A stretch of DNA of 50,550 nucleotides from Paenibacillus oceani (GCF_014705615.1 NZ_JACXJA010000018.1:1-50550), one strand, 5' to 3'; counted from the stretch's first letter, positions 31,435 to 40,369 are shown. The notes: a model not told the origin generated them from the sequence alone. Numbers and translations are program-made.

Positions 31435-31627
31435 GTAGCGGAAGAGCGGCTTCCGTTATTCGCGCAAGGTGCGTAACTTTCACGTTATAGCGGAAGGATG
31501 GTTTCCGTTATTTCGAATTAAAATGGGGATATAGCTGATTATTATGAAAATAACGGAACCCATTGTTCCGCTATGATTCGATTTCCCGCTGCGATCAACA
31601 GATAACGGAAGTAAAACTTCCGGAAGG
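31435..31627. repeat. Four-unit palindromic element, copy 2 (different stem)
   Basis: Four 26-bp palindromes start at 31435, 31487, 31550 and 31602 (pitches 52, 63, 52). Units 1-2 read TAGCGGAA..TTCCGTTA, unit 3 reads TAACGGAA..TTCCGCTA and unit 4 begins with the same TAACGGAA arm; thus the second pair is inverted relative to the first. Same architecture as the elements at 22825 and 50268 but with an unrelated stem sequence. Confidence 0.8.
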
Positions 31628-31799
31628 AGCTTCACAGGCTGCATGTCAGTATAAAGCACCTCAGAAACGTACAGTTTGAGCAAAGACGAAGGAGTCCAAG
31701 AAGCGCTCTTGACAGAATTCGTTCATATCAGGAAGTTAAGTTCGCTGTTGCCCGGCTGTTCCCGCCGCTGAAATTCCCGAGTATCCTCTGTCTGCCCCA

Positions 31800-32651
31800 T
31801 CAGCTCCCGAACTTTTTGCGGAAATCTTTCGGGCTCATCCCCATGGCCGCCTTGAATACCCGCCCGAAATGCGACAAGCTTTCGAAGCCGACGCAGTCCG
31901 CGATTTGCGTTACGTTTTTGTCCCCTGCGACGAGCAGCTTCTGGGCTTCCTTCAGACGGACAAGGTTGACATATTCGACGAACGAAAAGCCGGTCACTTT
32001 GTTGAAGATACGGCTCAAATAATGCGGATTAATATGGAACAGCTCCGACAGCAGTGTAAGCGACAGCGGCTCGGCGTAATGCTCGTTAATGTAGGCGGCG
32101 ACGCCCGACACCCGCTCGAACATCGGGTTGTCCGGCTCGGCGCGAAGGGGAGAGCCGGTCTGCTCACGGATGCACCGGCCGGCGAACAGCAGCAGCTCGG
32201 TCAGCGCAATTTTGACGTAAAGCGGACTTTCCGGCGTTGGCGACTTGCTTTCCTCCAGCAGCTTGTCGATCAGCCCCTCGACTACGGCCTGCTGCTTGAT
32301 GTTCAGCCGCAGCACTGGCGTCTCGAAGATCGGCTTCGGGTCCCAGCCGGAGCTGCCCGCGATCGGGTCGATCAGGCCGTCGTGATATTGGATCAGCACG
32401 CGCTCATGCTCTTTCGTAATCGTTTGCGTTTTGTGCAGCACGAACTTGTCGATCAGCACCAGATCGCCGGGCAAGATCCGGTATGTGCGGTCTTTGATGA
32501 AATAATAACGTTCCCCGGAAAGCATATAATAGATTTCGTAAGCATCGTGATAGTGATTCGCCGGCATATTAAACGGGGTGGTCCGGTGCACTTTGTGAAT
32601 ATAAAACGGCTTGGGAACCAGATTCAGCCGTTCTCCGTACGTCTCGCTCAT
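31800..32651 (-). CDS. AraC family transcriptional regulator
   Basis: 283 residues: an N-terminal cupin (MPANHYHDAYEIYYMLSGERYYFIKDRTYRILPGDLVLIDKFVLHK, with metal/sugar-binding His residues) and a C-terminal double HTH (LSLTLLSELFHINPHYLSRIFNKVTGFSFVEYVNLVRL and NVTQIADCVGFESLSHFGRVFKAAMGMSPKDFRKKFG). This is the typical sugar-sensing AraC type of Paenibacillaceae. ATG with GGAGG 7 bases ahead; that ribosome site lies at the edge of a degenerate MITE-like remnant. No sugar transport genes adjoin, so the target is unknown. Confidence 0.9.
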   Translation of the reverse strand: MSETYGERLNLVPKPFYIHKVHRTTPFNMPANHYHDAYEIYYMLSGERYYFIKDRTYRILPGDLVLIDKFVLHKTQTITKEHERVLIQYHDGLIDPIAGSSGWDPKPIFETPVLRLNIKQQAVVEGLIDKLLEESKSPTPESPLYVKIALTELLLFAGRCIREQTGSPLRAEPDNPMFERVSGVAAYINEHYAEPLSLTLLSELFHINPHYLSRIFNKVTGFSFVEYVNLVRLKEAQKLLVAGDKNVTQIADCVGFESLSHFGRVFKAAMGMSPKDFRKKFGS

Positions 32652-32667
32652 CGCTCCGCCTCCCTGC

Positions 32668-32745
32668 TTCCGGTCCTCACAAAAGCTGCCACTTCGCTCC
32701 GCTCCTTATTTCCTAGCTTCATCCCATCTCTCGGTGCTGAAAACT
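32668..32745 (-). mobile_element. Remnant of the MITE-like element, copy B
   Basis: Contains the conserved blocks CTTCCGGT, CGCTCCGCTCCT, ATTTCCTAGCTTCATCCCAT and TCGGTGCTGAAAAC of copies A and C, in the orientation of copy C. Both inverted ends are lost and there are internal changes. It forms most of the 5' leader of the AraC gene at 31800-32651. Confidence 0.75.
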
Positions 32746-32781
32746 GGAGGACAAGATATATCGATTCTGTGAGATAAATTA

Positions 32782-32826
32782 GTGAATATTCACAGTTATT
32801 ATACGTATTTTTACTAATCATCATAA
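32782..32826 (-). promoter_or_regulatory. AraC gene promoter with a 12-bp perfect palindrome
   Basis: On the minus strand TTATGA, 17 bp, TATAAT (32798-32826 in plus coordinates). Just downstream, at the expected start point, lies the perfect palindrome GTGAATATTCAC (32782-32793), a plausible operator. Confidence 0.55.
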
Positions 32827-32941
32827 CAGAGAGCATGAGGCTTGACCAGATCGAACGGCAAATGAATAGAGGTGCCCTCCGCGCGGGAAGTGCCCGGTGC
32901 CCGGCTTGCCGACGGGTTTGCACGCCTCGGTTGACGACCCG

Positions 32942-33601
32942 CTACATGTCCGGCAGCTCGGCTCCCTCCCTGACCTGCAGCAGCAGACGGCGGGCTTCAT
33001 GGCGGTCCATCACCTGCAATTTGTTCAGCAGCGTGGAGACGTTGTTCGCGACCGTTTTGGCGCTGATCGCAAGCTTGCCGCTGATTTGGGCGTTCGTGTA
33101 CCCCTCGGCGATATGCTCCAATATGTCCATTTCCCGTCTAGTCAGCTCGGACAGAGCGGGATGTACGGACGGTTCCTTCGATTGCGAGGCGGAAAAGTAA
33201 TGAATCATCCGCCCGGCGATATCCGAGCCGAACACCGCTCCGCCGCTGCCGACGATCCGGATCGACTGGAGCAGTTCGATCTCGTCCGCATCTTTCAGCA
33301 CATATCCTTTGGCCCCGGCACGCATAGCGGTAAAGACCGACTGGTCGTCGCGGAACATCGTCAGAATCAGCACCTCCGTACGCGGGTGCTTTTCCTTGAT
33401 CAGTCGGGTCGCCTCGATTCCGTTTATCCCCGGCATCCGGATATCCATAAGAATCAGATCCGGGTCCAGCTTGGCCGTAAGCTCCAGCGCTTCGTCTCCG
33501 GTCGAAGCTTCTCCCGCCACAACCAGATCCTCCGTCGTGCGGAGCAGGTTGCGCACCCCGCTGCGAAACAGAGGATGATCGTCCGCTATTATAATATTCA
33601 T
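32942..33601 (-). CDS. NarL/LuxR-type response regulator
   Basis: 219 residues: receiver with acidic IADDHP, phospho-acceptor Asp53 (LILMDIRMPG), Thr in LTMF and Lys in VLKDA; then a LuxR-type HTH (LTRREMDILEHIAEGYTNAQISGKLAISAKTVANNVSTLLNKLQV). Its ATG overlaps the stop of the sensor kinase gene by one base (TAATG), so the two are translated together and form one two-component system of the DegS/ComP class. Target genes are not evident from the window. Confidence 0.95.
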   Translation of the reverse strand: MNIIIADDHPLFRSGVRNLLRTTEDLVVAGEASTGDEALELTAKLDPDLILMDIRMPGINGIEATRLIKEKHPRTEVLILTMFRDDQSVFTAMRAGAKGYVLKDADEIELLQSIRIVGSGGAVFGSDIAGRMIHYFSASQSKEPSVHPALSELTRREMDILEHIAEGYTNAQISGKLAISAKTVANNVSTLLNKLQVMDRHEARRLLLQVREGAELPDM

Positions 33602-35793
33602 TAAGTTTTCTCCTCTCCCTGCAATGGCAAAACGGCCACAATCCGCGTCCCTCCCGAATCCGGCTGCTCGATCGTACAGCGCCCGCCCAGCTCGGCCGCC
33701 CGCTCGCGGATCGACCCGAGACCGATACCGGAACCCGCACCCGCTGCCGAAACCGTTCCAGGCTCCGCCAGCGGGGACCGGGCATACATCCCTTTACCGT
33801 TATCGGCGATCTCGATCATCAGCTCCCTGGACGGGGAAAGGTCGAGTCTCACCGCACATGACGTCGCCTGCGCATGCTTCAACACATTGGCAAGCGACTC
33901 GCTGACAATCCGGTAAGCCGCCACCTCGACAGCTGCAGGCAGTACGGGCAGCGCCGGCGGCGTATAAAGCCGGATGCGGAGAGGCTCTTCCTCCGAACGG
34001 CCGACCATCGGCATCGCCGGCTTGGACAGCTCGGCGATTCGTTCCCGGATGGCACCGGCCAGCCCCAGCTCATCCAGCGTGGGCGGACGAAGCTCGTGCA
34101 CGAGCGTGCGGATCTCCTCCACCGTGGAGCGAATGACCAGGCGCAGCTCGGCCATCATCCGGATCGCGGCCGCCGGTTCCTTCTCGACATAGCTTTGGGC
34201 CGCCGCCGCATTCAGAGCGAGCGCCGCGAGCCGCGGAGCGAGATCGTCGTGAAGGTTGTTGCGCAGCTGCCGCCGCTCCTCTTCCCGGGCCAATACGAGC
34301 TTTTCCCGGGAATCCCGCAAATCTGCGACCAGCAGCTTCATCCCGAGCGTCATTTTTACATTTTCCAGAATCGGCCCGGCCTGACGTTGCAGCACCTCCA
34401 AAAATTTCATATCTTCGGCGCCGAACGTTTCCCCGGGAGAGCGGCTGGCGATATGGAGCGTCCCGAGTTCCTCGCCCCGGTGAATAACCGGAAACGCGTG
34501 CAGCTCGTATACCGGCTCGCCTTCCGAGGCGATCATCGTCTCTTGCCCGTCCACGCCGATGGAGATGCCGGTATACGGCAGGCGCAGCGCGTCTTTGACC
34601 GTCCCGACGACGGCCTTCAGCATCGCATCCGGCTCGACCGGATGCATCAGCCGATTGCCTAGCTCGATCAAGACGGCGTACGGATCGTCGTGCCTGCCTT
34701 TCATAAGCCGGTTGATTTGGCGCTGCAGCCACTCCTTCAGCGGCGCGAAGGCGACAGCGACGACGGCGGTGGCAAGCAGGGAGACGAGAAAATGGTCTTT
34801 CGTCTGAAAAACCCGGCTCAGATAAAATACGGCGGCCGTGTACAGCAGCACAACGCAAACCGTAAGGGCTGCATAGACTAACGTCCGGTTCACCAAAGGA
34901 TCGATATCCCACAGCTTTTTGCGCAGCACGGCGGTCATCAGCGTAACCGGAATCGCGAGCAGAACCAGATGCAGCACGCCGTTCAGCACCACATAGGTCA
35001 TCGCGGAACCGTCGTGCAGACTGGGATCGAACAAAAGGCTCATCGCAATAAAGCCGACGAAGCCGACGGAGACCCCGTAGACGACCCATTTGGTCTGCTG
35101 ACGCTCGGCAGGGGTGGATACTCGGCGAAACCGGTATATTTGCGAATAGATCATAGCCGCCGTAAATGATACGAACCACAAAAACTGGATGAATACCGGG
35201 ACGTTCAGCTTCTCCCACATGTTTCCGTCGAACATCAGGATGACCGCATCCATCAGGACGATCACTACAAAAAAGAACCGGGTCCACCGGGGCACGAAGC
35301 GCCCGTTCGGAAATAAGAAAATAAATAACGCAAGCGAAATCCAGCCGACCATCGAGACGATCATAAACCACAAATGCGCGGCCGCCGAATCCTCGGAAGC
35401 GACGACGAACAAGGAGGGAAACGAGGTGCCGAAGGAAACCATCGCAATGACGGCGAGCAGGCCGAGCGGTTCCCGCCGGCATTTCCAGAACAAGACGGCG
35501 GAGGTTATATAAAAGACGGACGTAAAGCCCACATCGATGAGGACGAACAGCGCCGCATAGGTTTCCAAAGACAAGCCGTTTCCGTCGATCGGCATCGCCG
35601 GTACGGATTTGCCGCAGCCTTCCGGGATGCAGCTTGTTACGAGTGCTGTGTAGTAACCGGGGATACTGCTCAAGTAGAGGCCGATCGTAATCAGAGCGAA
35701 GGTCAGGACAAGGAGCTGCAGGCCGAGCGATAACCGGTTATGGCGATGGCTCGCATAAGCGGTCCCGGCGGGCGGGTGAACGTCCGGTTTCAT
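33601..35793 (-). CDS. Membrane sensor histidine kinase (HisKA_3 class, ComP-like)
   Basis: 730 residues. The N-terminal half has about eight membrane segments. A GAF-like cytoplasmic domain (about 360-480, DPYAVLIELGNRLMHPVEPDAMLKAVVGTVKDALRLPYTGISIGV) follows, then the HisKA_3 dimer helix with the phospho-acceptor His515 in REEERRQLRNNLHDDLAPRLAAL. The ATPase domain has the N-box YRIVSESLANVLKHAQA, G1 EIADNGKGM and G2 GIGLGSIRERAAELGG. GAGG precedes the ATG by 9 bases. The layout resembles ComP. No pheromone gene of the comX type is seen upstream. The signal is unknown. Confidence 0.93.
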   Translation of the reverse strand: MKPDVHPPAGTAYASHRHNRLSLGLQLLVLTFALITIGLYLSSIPGYYTALVTSCIPEGCGKSVPAMPIDGNGLSLETYAALFVLIDVGFTSVFYITSAVLFWKCRREPLGLLAVIAMVSFGTSFPSLFVVASEDSAAAHLWFMIVSMVGWISLALFIFLFPNGRFVPRWTRFFFVVIVLMDAVILMFDGNMWEKLNVPVFIQFLWFVSFTAAMIYSQIYRFRRVSTPAERQQTKWVVYGVSVGFVGFIAMSLLFDPSLHDGSAMTYVVLNGVLHLVLLAIPVTLMTAVLRKKLWDIDPLVNRTLVYAALTVCVVLLYTAAVFYLSRVFQTKDHFLVSLLATAVVAVAFAPLKEWLQRQINRLMKGRHDDPYAVLIELGNRLMHPVEPDAMLKAVVGTVKDALRLPYTGISIGVDGQETMIASEGEPVYELHAFPVIHRGEELGTLHIASRSPGETFGAEDMKFLEVLQRQAGPILENVKMTLGMKLLVADLRDSREKLVLAREEERRQLRNNLHDDLAPRLAALALNAAAAQSYVEKEPAAAIRMMAELRLVIRSTVEEIRTLVHELRPPTLDELGLAGAIRERIAELSKPAMPMVGRSEEEPLRIRLYTPPALPVLPAAVEVAAYRIVSESLANVLKHAQATSCAVRLDLSPSRELMIEIADNGKGMYARSPLAEPGTVSAAGAGSGIGLGSIRERAAELGGRCTIEQPDSGGTRIVAVLPLQGEEKT

Positions 35794-36063
35794 GAAAGAT
35801 ACCTCTTTCCCGATTATGTGGATTTCGTATATGGACGATTAGGATGGTCTGCGGTGATTGGAGCTTCTGTTTTCATTATAGCCGCCTCCCCCGCTTCCTG
35901 AATATGGGGGCGGATCATTTTCCCGTTCGGGTCAAGCATTTTCCCGAAACCGTACACCGTTTTTCCTGCGCTCGTCGGGAACCGCTGCTCTGCCCCGGAG
36001 GAATTCCCGCACATTATGATAGGTACCGAAGCGACACGATCAGATGAGTGGAGGATGAAGCGA

Positions 36064-36639
36064 ATGAATTTGGGACAACTGGTAAAAACGCTGGGCTGGA
36101 TTTGTGTGCTGGCGGGAATCGCGCGGATCGGCATGACCCCGACGGCTATCATTTGGGGGACGGACAGCGTACAGGAGCTGACTTTCGGATTGATCGCCTG
36201 TATTTTAATGTCGATAGGCACCATCGTTACTTATATGGTCCAATCGGAGGAGACGGGGGGGATCGGACTGCTTGCGACACTCGGCATCATTATCGGCAAT
36301 ATCGTAACGACGGCGATGGTCTGGACGGTTTTCGTATTCGGCGGCCATGTGGAGATGCCGGACGGTCCGGTTGTCACGATATCCCGTGTGGTGTCGATGG
36401 CAGGGTTTCTGGGCGGTACGCTTGTTTTCGCCTATTTGACGTTCCGGGCCCGCGTTTTTCCGCGCTGGGTCGCCGGGCTGCAGCTGGCGATCGTTCTGTC
36501 GATGTTCCTTCCTCTGGAAGACAATCAGTGGTTTGCCGCGGTTTGGGGACTGGCCTATGTGGGGATGGGATATTGCATCGTGGCGGATAGGCTGAACAAG
36601 AAGACGGCTGGCGTTCATGCAGAAGGTCTGAAGATGTAA
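36064..36639 (+). CDS. Uncharacterised membrane protein
   Basis: 191 residues with six hydrophobic segments (ICVLAGIARIGM, LTFGLIACILMSIGTIVTYMV, LLATLGIIIGNIVTTAMVWTVFVFG, VVSMAGFLGGTLVFAYLTF, WVAGLQLAIVLSMFLPL, FAAVWGLAYVGMGYCIV) and short loops. It resembles DUF-type integral membrane proteins of Bacilli, but I cannot name the family with confidence. ATG at 36064 has GTGGAGG 9 bases ahead; ATG at 36055 is too close to it. Divergent from the sensor kinase gene. Confidence 0.7.
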   Translation: MNLGQLVKTLGWICVLAGIARIGMTPTAIIWGTDSVQELTFGLIACILMSIGTIVTYMVQSEETGGIGLLATLGIIIGNIVTTAMVWTVFVFGGHVEMPDGPVVTISRVVSMAGFLGGTLVFAYLTFRARVFPRWVAGLQLAIVLSMFLPLEDNQWFAAVWGLAYVGMGYCIVADRLNKKTAGVHAEGLKM

Positions 36640-36723
36640 CGATAGTACTTGAGCAGATGGGGGTGCTCCATAGTCATATTGCGATTTTGTGAGCTCCGCC
36701 CTGGAACGGGATTTCATCGAGAA

Positions 36724-36767
36724 AAAGGACCTCTGCTTCCGCATTACCGCGGAATTTGAGGTCCTTT
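36724..36767. terminator. 44-bp dispersed hairpin terminator, copy 3
   Basis: AAAGGACCTC and GAGGTCCTTT outer arms with TTCCGC/GCGGAA inside, preceded by five A and followed by the family flank CGATTGGAAATGGAG. Lies between convergent genes (membrane protein and MFS). Confidence 0.82.
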
Positions 36768-36863
36768 CGATTGGAAATGGAGACGTTCCCTGTCATGAGA
36801 ACTTTCGGGACACCCCCGATTGTCGTGCAGGGGGCGCCACCGATCCGGCATTGCGGGAGACGG

Positions 36864-38126
36864 CTAAGCCGATCCCGCCACATCCGCAGCGGCGCGGCTC
36901 CGGCGCGGCATATGCCAGGCAGCGATGACCGCGAAGACGACGGCGCAGCCGAGATATGCGGGCGTCAAGCCGCCGGCCCAGCCCGCCAAGGCGTACGACA
37001 GCGCCGGCCCGATGGCCGATCCGAGGTCGGTCGCGACCGAGTAGGCCGTCATGACGGCGACGACGGAAGCCGATCGGGCGGCATCGGAGGCGAGCGCGTC
37101 CATCAGCGTCGAGACGGCGGTCCCGGCGATCATGACGAGCAGCACGGCAGCGAGCCAGAGCGCGATCGGCAGCGGCCACGGCATAAGCGCGAAGCCGGCG
37201 GCCGAAGCGGCGAGTGCGGCGGCGAACAGCGGCAGCCGTCCGCGCGGGCCGTCCGACAGCCGCCCGAACCAGGAAGCGAGCAGCGGCTCGCTCGTCCAGC
37301 GAATCGCCTGCAGGACGCCGGCAAGTGCCGTGCCGCCCAGCACAATGCCGAGCAGCGTATGCGTGCCCGGATAGTTGGTGTCGATGACGAGGCTGAGCGT
37401 GGCGGTTAAGACCGATTGCAGCACCGCCAGGATCAGGCCGGTTGCGACCGCTTTGCGCACGGCGCGGGATTTGTACCATACGGGCTCCGCACCGGCTTCG
37501 GGGGCGGGAGAGCCGGTCTTGGAGCGTGACGCCGGAGCGGCGTAACCGCTTTTGGGCATCGGGATCAGGATGGCGGGCAAGCCGGCAAGCGCCAGGGCGC
37601 CGAAGGCGACGGAAACCGTTTGAAGCCCGACGATAGGCGCCAGCACGCCGCCGAGCAGCATCCCGAACAGGCTGCCGATCCGGGAGATTCCGTTGTACCG
37701 GCCCATCCGGTGACCGCGGTTCGTATGATCGGAATAGGCGATCACGGTCAAATAACCGCCCATCCGCAGCAGCGACCAGGCGATCCCCCAGACGGCCCGC
37801 AGCACGAGCCAGGCGGCGAAGCCCTGAAACATCCCGTAGCCGACCGTCGTCAGCGCCCCGAGCAAGACGGCGGCGATCAGACCGGTTCGCAGCGGCATCG
37901 AATGGTACAGCCAGCCGATCAGCGGATTCAGCGGCAGCCGGACGAACCGGTTGATCGAGAGCAGAATCCCGACTTGCCATAGCGAGGTCAGCCCCGCCTC
38001 CTGCCAGTATATCGGCAATACGACGTACAGCATCGAGTCGCCGAGCAGGCAGAAGGCGGTGACGATGGAGACGATCGTAATCGGTTTTTGGTTTGCGTTT
38101 GCAGCATTGTCGGTCAATCCGTTCAC
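36864..38126 (-). CDS. MFS transporter
   Basis: 420 residues with twelve hydrophobic segments in two halves. The loop 2-3 signature is recognisable (NRFVRLPLNPLIGWLYHSMPLRTG), and a central cytoplasmic loop (PKSGYAAPASRSKTGSPAPEAGAEP) separates the halves. GTG start with AGGA upstream; a TTG three codons later is possible. Strongly GC-rich codons. Major facilitator exporters move small molecules with the proton gradient; substrate unknown. Single gene, convergent with the membrane protein gene. Confidence 0.88.
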   Translation of the reverse strand: MNGLTDNAANANQKPITIVSIVTAFCLLGDSMLYVVLPIYWQEAGLTSLWQVGILLSINRFVRLPLNPLIGWLYHSMPLRTGLIAAVLLGALTTVGYGMFQGFAAWLVLRAVWGIAWSLLRMGGYLTVIAYSDHTNRGHRMGRYNGISRIGSLFGMLLGGVLAPIVGLQTVSVAFGALALAGLPAILIPMPKSGYAAPASRSKTGSPAPEAGAEPVWYKSRAVRKAVATGLILAVLQSVLTATLSLVIDTNYPGTHTLLGIVLGGTALAGVLQAIRWTSEPLLASWFGRLSDGPRGRLPLFAAALAASAAGFALMPWPLPIALWLAAVLLVMIAGTAVSTLMDALASDAARSASVVAVMTAYSVATDLGSAIGPALSYALAGWAGGLTPAYLGCAVVFAVIAAWHMPRRSRAAADVAGSA

Positions 38127-38225
38127 TTCCGTTCCTAGACGAATCGTTCGATTAGATTATCATAATCGATCGATACGATCTTGCATAGAAGCGGCCTATC
38201 GCCGGAATTTGCCGTTGAGTATGGA

Positions 38226-39236
38226 TTACCCCCCGATATGCGACATCTCAATTTTCGGCGAAACGTGCGAATTCGTCATTCGGTCTTCCGAATAGCGGTC
38301 TGACCTTGCCTTCCATATATCTTGGATATATGCACCGATTTCGCTATCCGTCTGGTCCGATCGAAGCAGCGTACGCAGATCGTGGCCCCGGGAAGCAAAT
38401 AGGCAAGTATACAGCTTTCCTTCGGCGGAAATTCTGGCGCGTGTGCATGTCGAACAAAAAGCGTCGCTGACAGACGAAATGATTCCGATCTCGTCCTCGC
38501 TCCCTTTGTAGCGATAACGTGAAGCGACCTCGCCGTTATACAGGGCATCTACAGGCTCTAGCGGCATCCGTTCCTGAAGGATATCGAGGATTTGCTTTTT
38601 GGTCACGACGTTATCCCATTTCCATCCATTCGAATTGCCGACATCCATAAATTCGATAAACCGCAGAATATGCCCCTTTTCCCGAAAGAAAGCGGCCATC
38701 GGCAGCACATCCTGATCGTTGATCCCCTTTTGCACAACCATATTGATTTTCACTTTCATTCCTGCCTGCACCGCCGCTTCAATGCCGTCCAATACAGGCT
38801 GAACCCCGCTTTTCCCGCCGTTCATCAAACGGAATCGCTGATCGTCGAGCGAATCGAGGCTTACGGTGACCCGATTTAGCCCCGCATCCCGAAGCGCTTT
38901 GGCATATTTGGGGAGCAGGACGCCATTGGTGGTCAGCGCCATATCTTCGACCCCCTCAAGCTGGTTCAACCGATGGAGAAAAGCAGGGAGATCTTTGCGC
39001 AGCAGAGGCTCTCCGCCTGTAATACGCAATTTTTTGACGCCCAAGGAAACGAAAATCCGGACCAGGCGGGTCGTCTCCTCGTAGCTCAATATGCGGTCTT
39101 TAGGCAAAAATTCATACTCCGGCCCGAAAATTTCCTCCGGCATGCAATACCGGCAGCGAAAATTGCACCGGTCCGTAACGGATATTCGCAAGTCCCTTAA
39201 CGGACGATGCCGCAGGTCCAGGAGTTGATGCTCCAT
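38226..39236 (-). CDS. moaA: GTP 3',8-cyclase (molybdenum cofactor biosynthesis protein A)
   Basis: Radical SAM enzyme that, with MoaC, converts GTP to cyclic pyranopterin monophosphate, the first step of Mo-cofactor synthesis. The N-terminal cluster motif is CNFRCRYC with Cys at x3/x2 spacing, followed by [13 protein letters not shown]. The C-terminal GTP-binding cluster is [20 protein letters not shown] (C-x2-C-x13-C). The conserved C-terminal Gly-Gly is present (SHIGG). ATG at 39236 is preceded by GGGGTGA; a GTG three codons upstream is possible. It lies 15 bp behind fdhD in the same transcript. moaB, C, D and E are not in the window. Confidence 0.95.
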   Translation of the reverse strand: MEHQLLDLRHRPLRDLRISVTDRCNFRCRYCMPEEIFGPEYEFLPKDRILSYEETTRLVRIFVSLGVKKLRITGGEPLLRKDLPAFLHRLNQLEGVEDMALTTNGVLLPKYAKALRDAGLNRVTVSLDSLDDQRFRLMNGGKSGVQPVLDGIEAAVQAGMKVKINMVVQKGINDQDVLPMAAFFREKGHILRFIEFMDVGNSNGWKWDNVVTKKQILDILQERMPLEPVDALYNGEVASRYRYKGSEDEIGIISSVSDAFCSTCTRARISAEGKLYTCLFASRGHDLRTLLRSDQTDSEIGAYIQDIWKARSDRYSEDRMTNSHVSPKIEMSHIGG

Positions 39237-39251
39237 GGTGTTCACCCCAAT

Positions 39252-40118
39252 CTATGTTGAGTATCGTCCCTTCGAATGCAGCTCCTCAATTCGATAAGGA
39301 TGGGTATAGACATTTAAGGAATGATTGCGGATAAACCCGATCGTCGTGATCCCCAGCTCATCCGCCAATTGCAGAGCAAGTTCCGTCGGGGCGGATTTGG
39401 ATAACACGACCTCGCACCCGATTTTTGCGACTTTTAATAAGATTTCGGATGAGAGGCGCCCGCTGAATACAATCATGTTCCCTTGCAACGGAATACGATG
39501 CTTTAAACAATGTCCGTAAATCTTGTCCAGCGCATTATGCCGGCCAATATCCATCCTCGATAAAACAATCCCCTGTTTATCGCACAGCGCGGCATTATGG
39601 ACGCCTCCCGTATTCCGGAACACCTCTGCCGAGCTTTGCAGCAATTCCATGAAACGAAAGCAATCATCGAACGATAAAGTCACCCGGGTTTCTGTGATCA
39701 CTTTTGCCGTTTTGGCATCGTTGATAAAATAAAAGCTTTGCCGGCTTTTTCCGCAGCAGGAGGTAATGTATCGTTTCGAGTGGAATAGTTGATACAACTC
39801 ATTCCTTCTTCGGGTACGGATATGAACGAAACCCGCGCTCTCATCAAACGAGATCTCGTCAATGTCATCATAGTGTTGAATGACGCCTTCCGAAGCCAGA
39901 AAACCGACGGCCATATCCTCGATGTATTCCGGCGAACAGACCATGGTTGCAAACTCTTCGCCATCGATGCTGATGGTAACAGGGTATTCGGTCACGATCG
40001 GGTCCTGCACATGCTCGATGGCTCCGCGATGATAGCGGATAATCTCACGCTTTTTCTCGACCGGATTCACATCTGTCACATCCCTTACTGCCGTATTTGG
40101 TTGCGGTCCGACGAACAC
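39252..40118 (-). CDS. fdhD: Formate dehydrogenase accessory sulfurtransferase
   Basis: Transfers sulfur from a cysteine desulfurase to Mo-bis-MGD before cofactor insertion into formate dehydrogenase. 288 residues; diagnostic are EYPVTISIDGEEFATMVCSPEYIEDMAVGFLASEGVI, the sulfur-carrying loop TSCCGKS, MDIGRHNALDKIYG and FSGRLSSEILLKVAKIGCEVVLSKSAPTELALQLADELGITTIGF. GTG start with GGAGG 4 bases ahead. First gene of a transcript with moaA, behind an attenuator-like leader. No formate dehydrogenase gene is in the window. Confidence 0.95.
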   Translation of the reverse strand: MFVGPQPNTAVRDVTDVNPVEKKREIIRYHRGAIEHVQDPIVTEYPVTISIDGEEFATMVCSPEYIEDMAVGFLASEGVIQHYDDIDEISFDESAGFVHIRTRRRNELYQLFHSKRYITSCCGKSRQSFYFINDAKTAKVITETRVTLSFDDCFRFMELLQSSAEVFRNTGGVHNAALCDKQGIVLSRMDIGRHNALDKIYGHCLKHRIPLQGNMIVFSGRLSSEILLKVAKIGCEVVLSKSAPTELALQLADELGITTIGFIRNHSLNVYTHPYRIEELHSKGRYST

Positions 40119-40189
40119 AACGCCTCCGGATTGTACAGCTCAAGAAGAGTTGAGAGGGGATTGCTGCAGCCGTCTGTCGGGTTCTATGT

Positions 40190-40247
40190 ATGAAAAAACC
40201 AGCATCAAACAAACTCATCGTTCGGGGGAGTCTGTTCTTGCTGGTTA
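40190..40247 (-). terminator. Terminator inside the fdhD leader
   Basis: On the minus strand AACCAGCA pairs with TGCTGGTT and GAACAGACTC pairs fully, allowing G-U, with GAGTTTGTTT, around a C-rich loop; TTTTTT follows. It precedes fdhD by about 70 bp, so it would be a premature terminator. Confidence 0.82.
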
Positions 40248-40362
40248 ACCTCCCTACACGATCGTTAGGGAAATCAATCAAACGTTGGGAAGAGTATAAA
40301 GCGTTCCCGTGCTCCAGAAACACTTCATGCGAAACATAAAATATGCCGTGGTATTTCCTCGC
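40190..40362 (-). ncRNA. Attenuator/riboswitch-like leader of fdhD-moaA
   Basis: Between the promoter and the terminator the minus-strand leader has TCCCTA/TAGGGA as one hairpin (near 40248-40272). The same AGGGAG could instead pair with CTCCCC in the terminator loop, giving mutually exclusive folds. Further upstream GGGAACG/CGTT forms another stem. The arrangement suggests ligand-controlled termination. I do not recognise the consensus of a known class by eye. Confidence 0.5.
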
Positions 40363-40369
40363 TTGTTTT

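Larger units (their letters stand above)
31001..31799. other. 799-bp gene-free, highly structured region
   Basis: Between the convergent hprK-like and AraC genes no credible gene is seen. In order it holds a dispersed 44-bp hairpin terminator with its flank, a ~200-bp imperfect inverted repeat, a four-unit palindromic element, and about 170 bp without clear structure before the AraC stop codon. Confidence 0.7.

Noticed and set aside
31001-31799. Small genes in the hprK/AraC gap
   Set aside because: Frames there overlap inverted repeats and hairpins, lack ribosome sites and read as repeats; no protein-like composition.
34070-35482. 470-codon frame overlapping the sensor kinase
   Set aside because: Same-strand shadow frame of the kinase; Arg-rich and Ala-rich translation with no domain, while the kinase frame has all catalytic motifs.
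35814-36224. 136-codon minus-strand frame in the kinase/membrane-protein gap
   Set aside because: Overlaps the recognised membrane protein gene, has no ribosome site and no family resemblance.
36793-37980. 395-codon frame inside the MFS gene
   Set aside because: Arg/Ala-rich out-of-frame translation; the overlapping MFS frame has twelve membrane segments.
40190-40362. Naming the fdhD leader a Moco riboswitch
   Set aside because: Context fits, but I could not see the class consensus by eye, so only an unassigned attenuator-like leader is reported.
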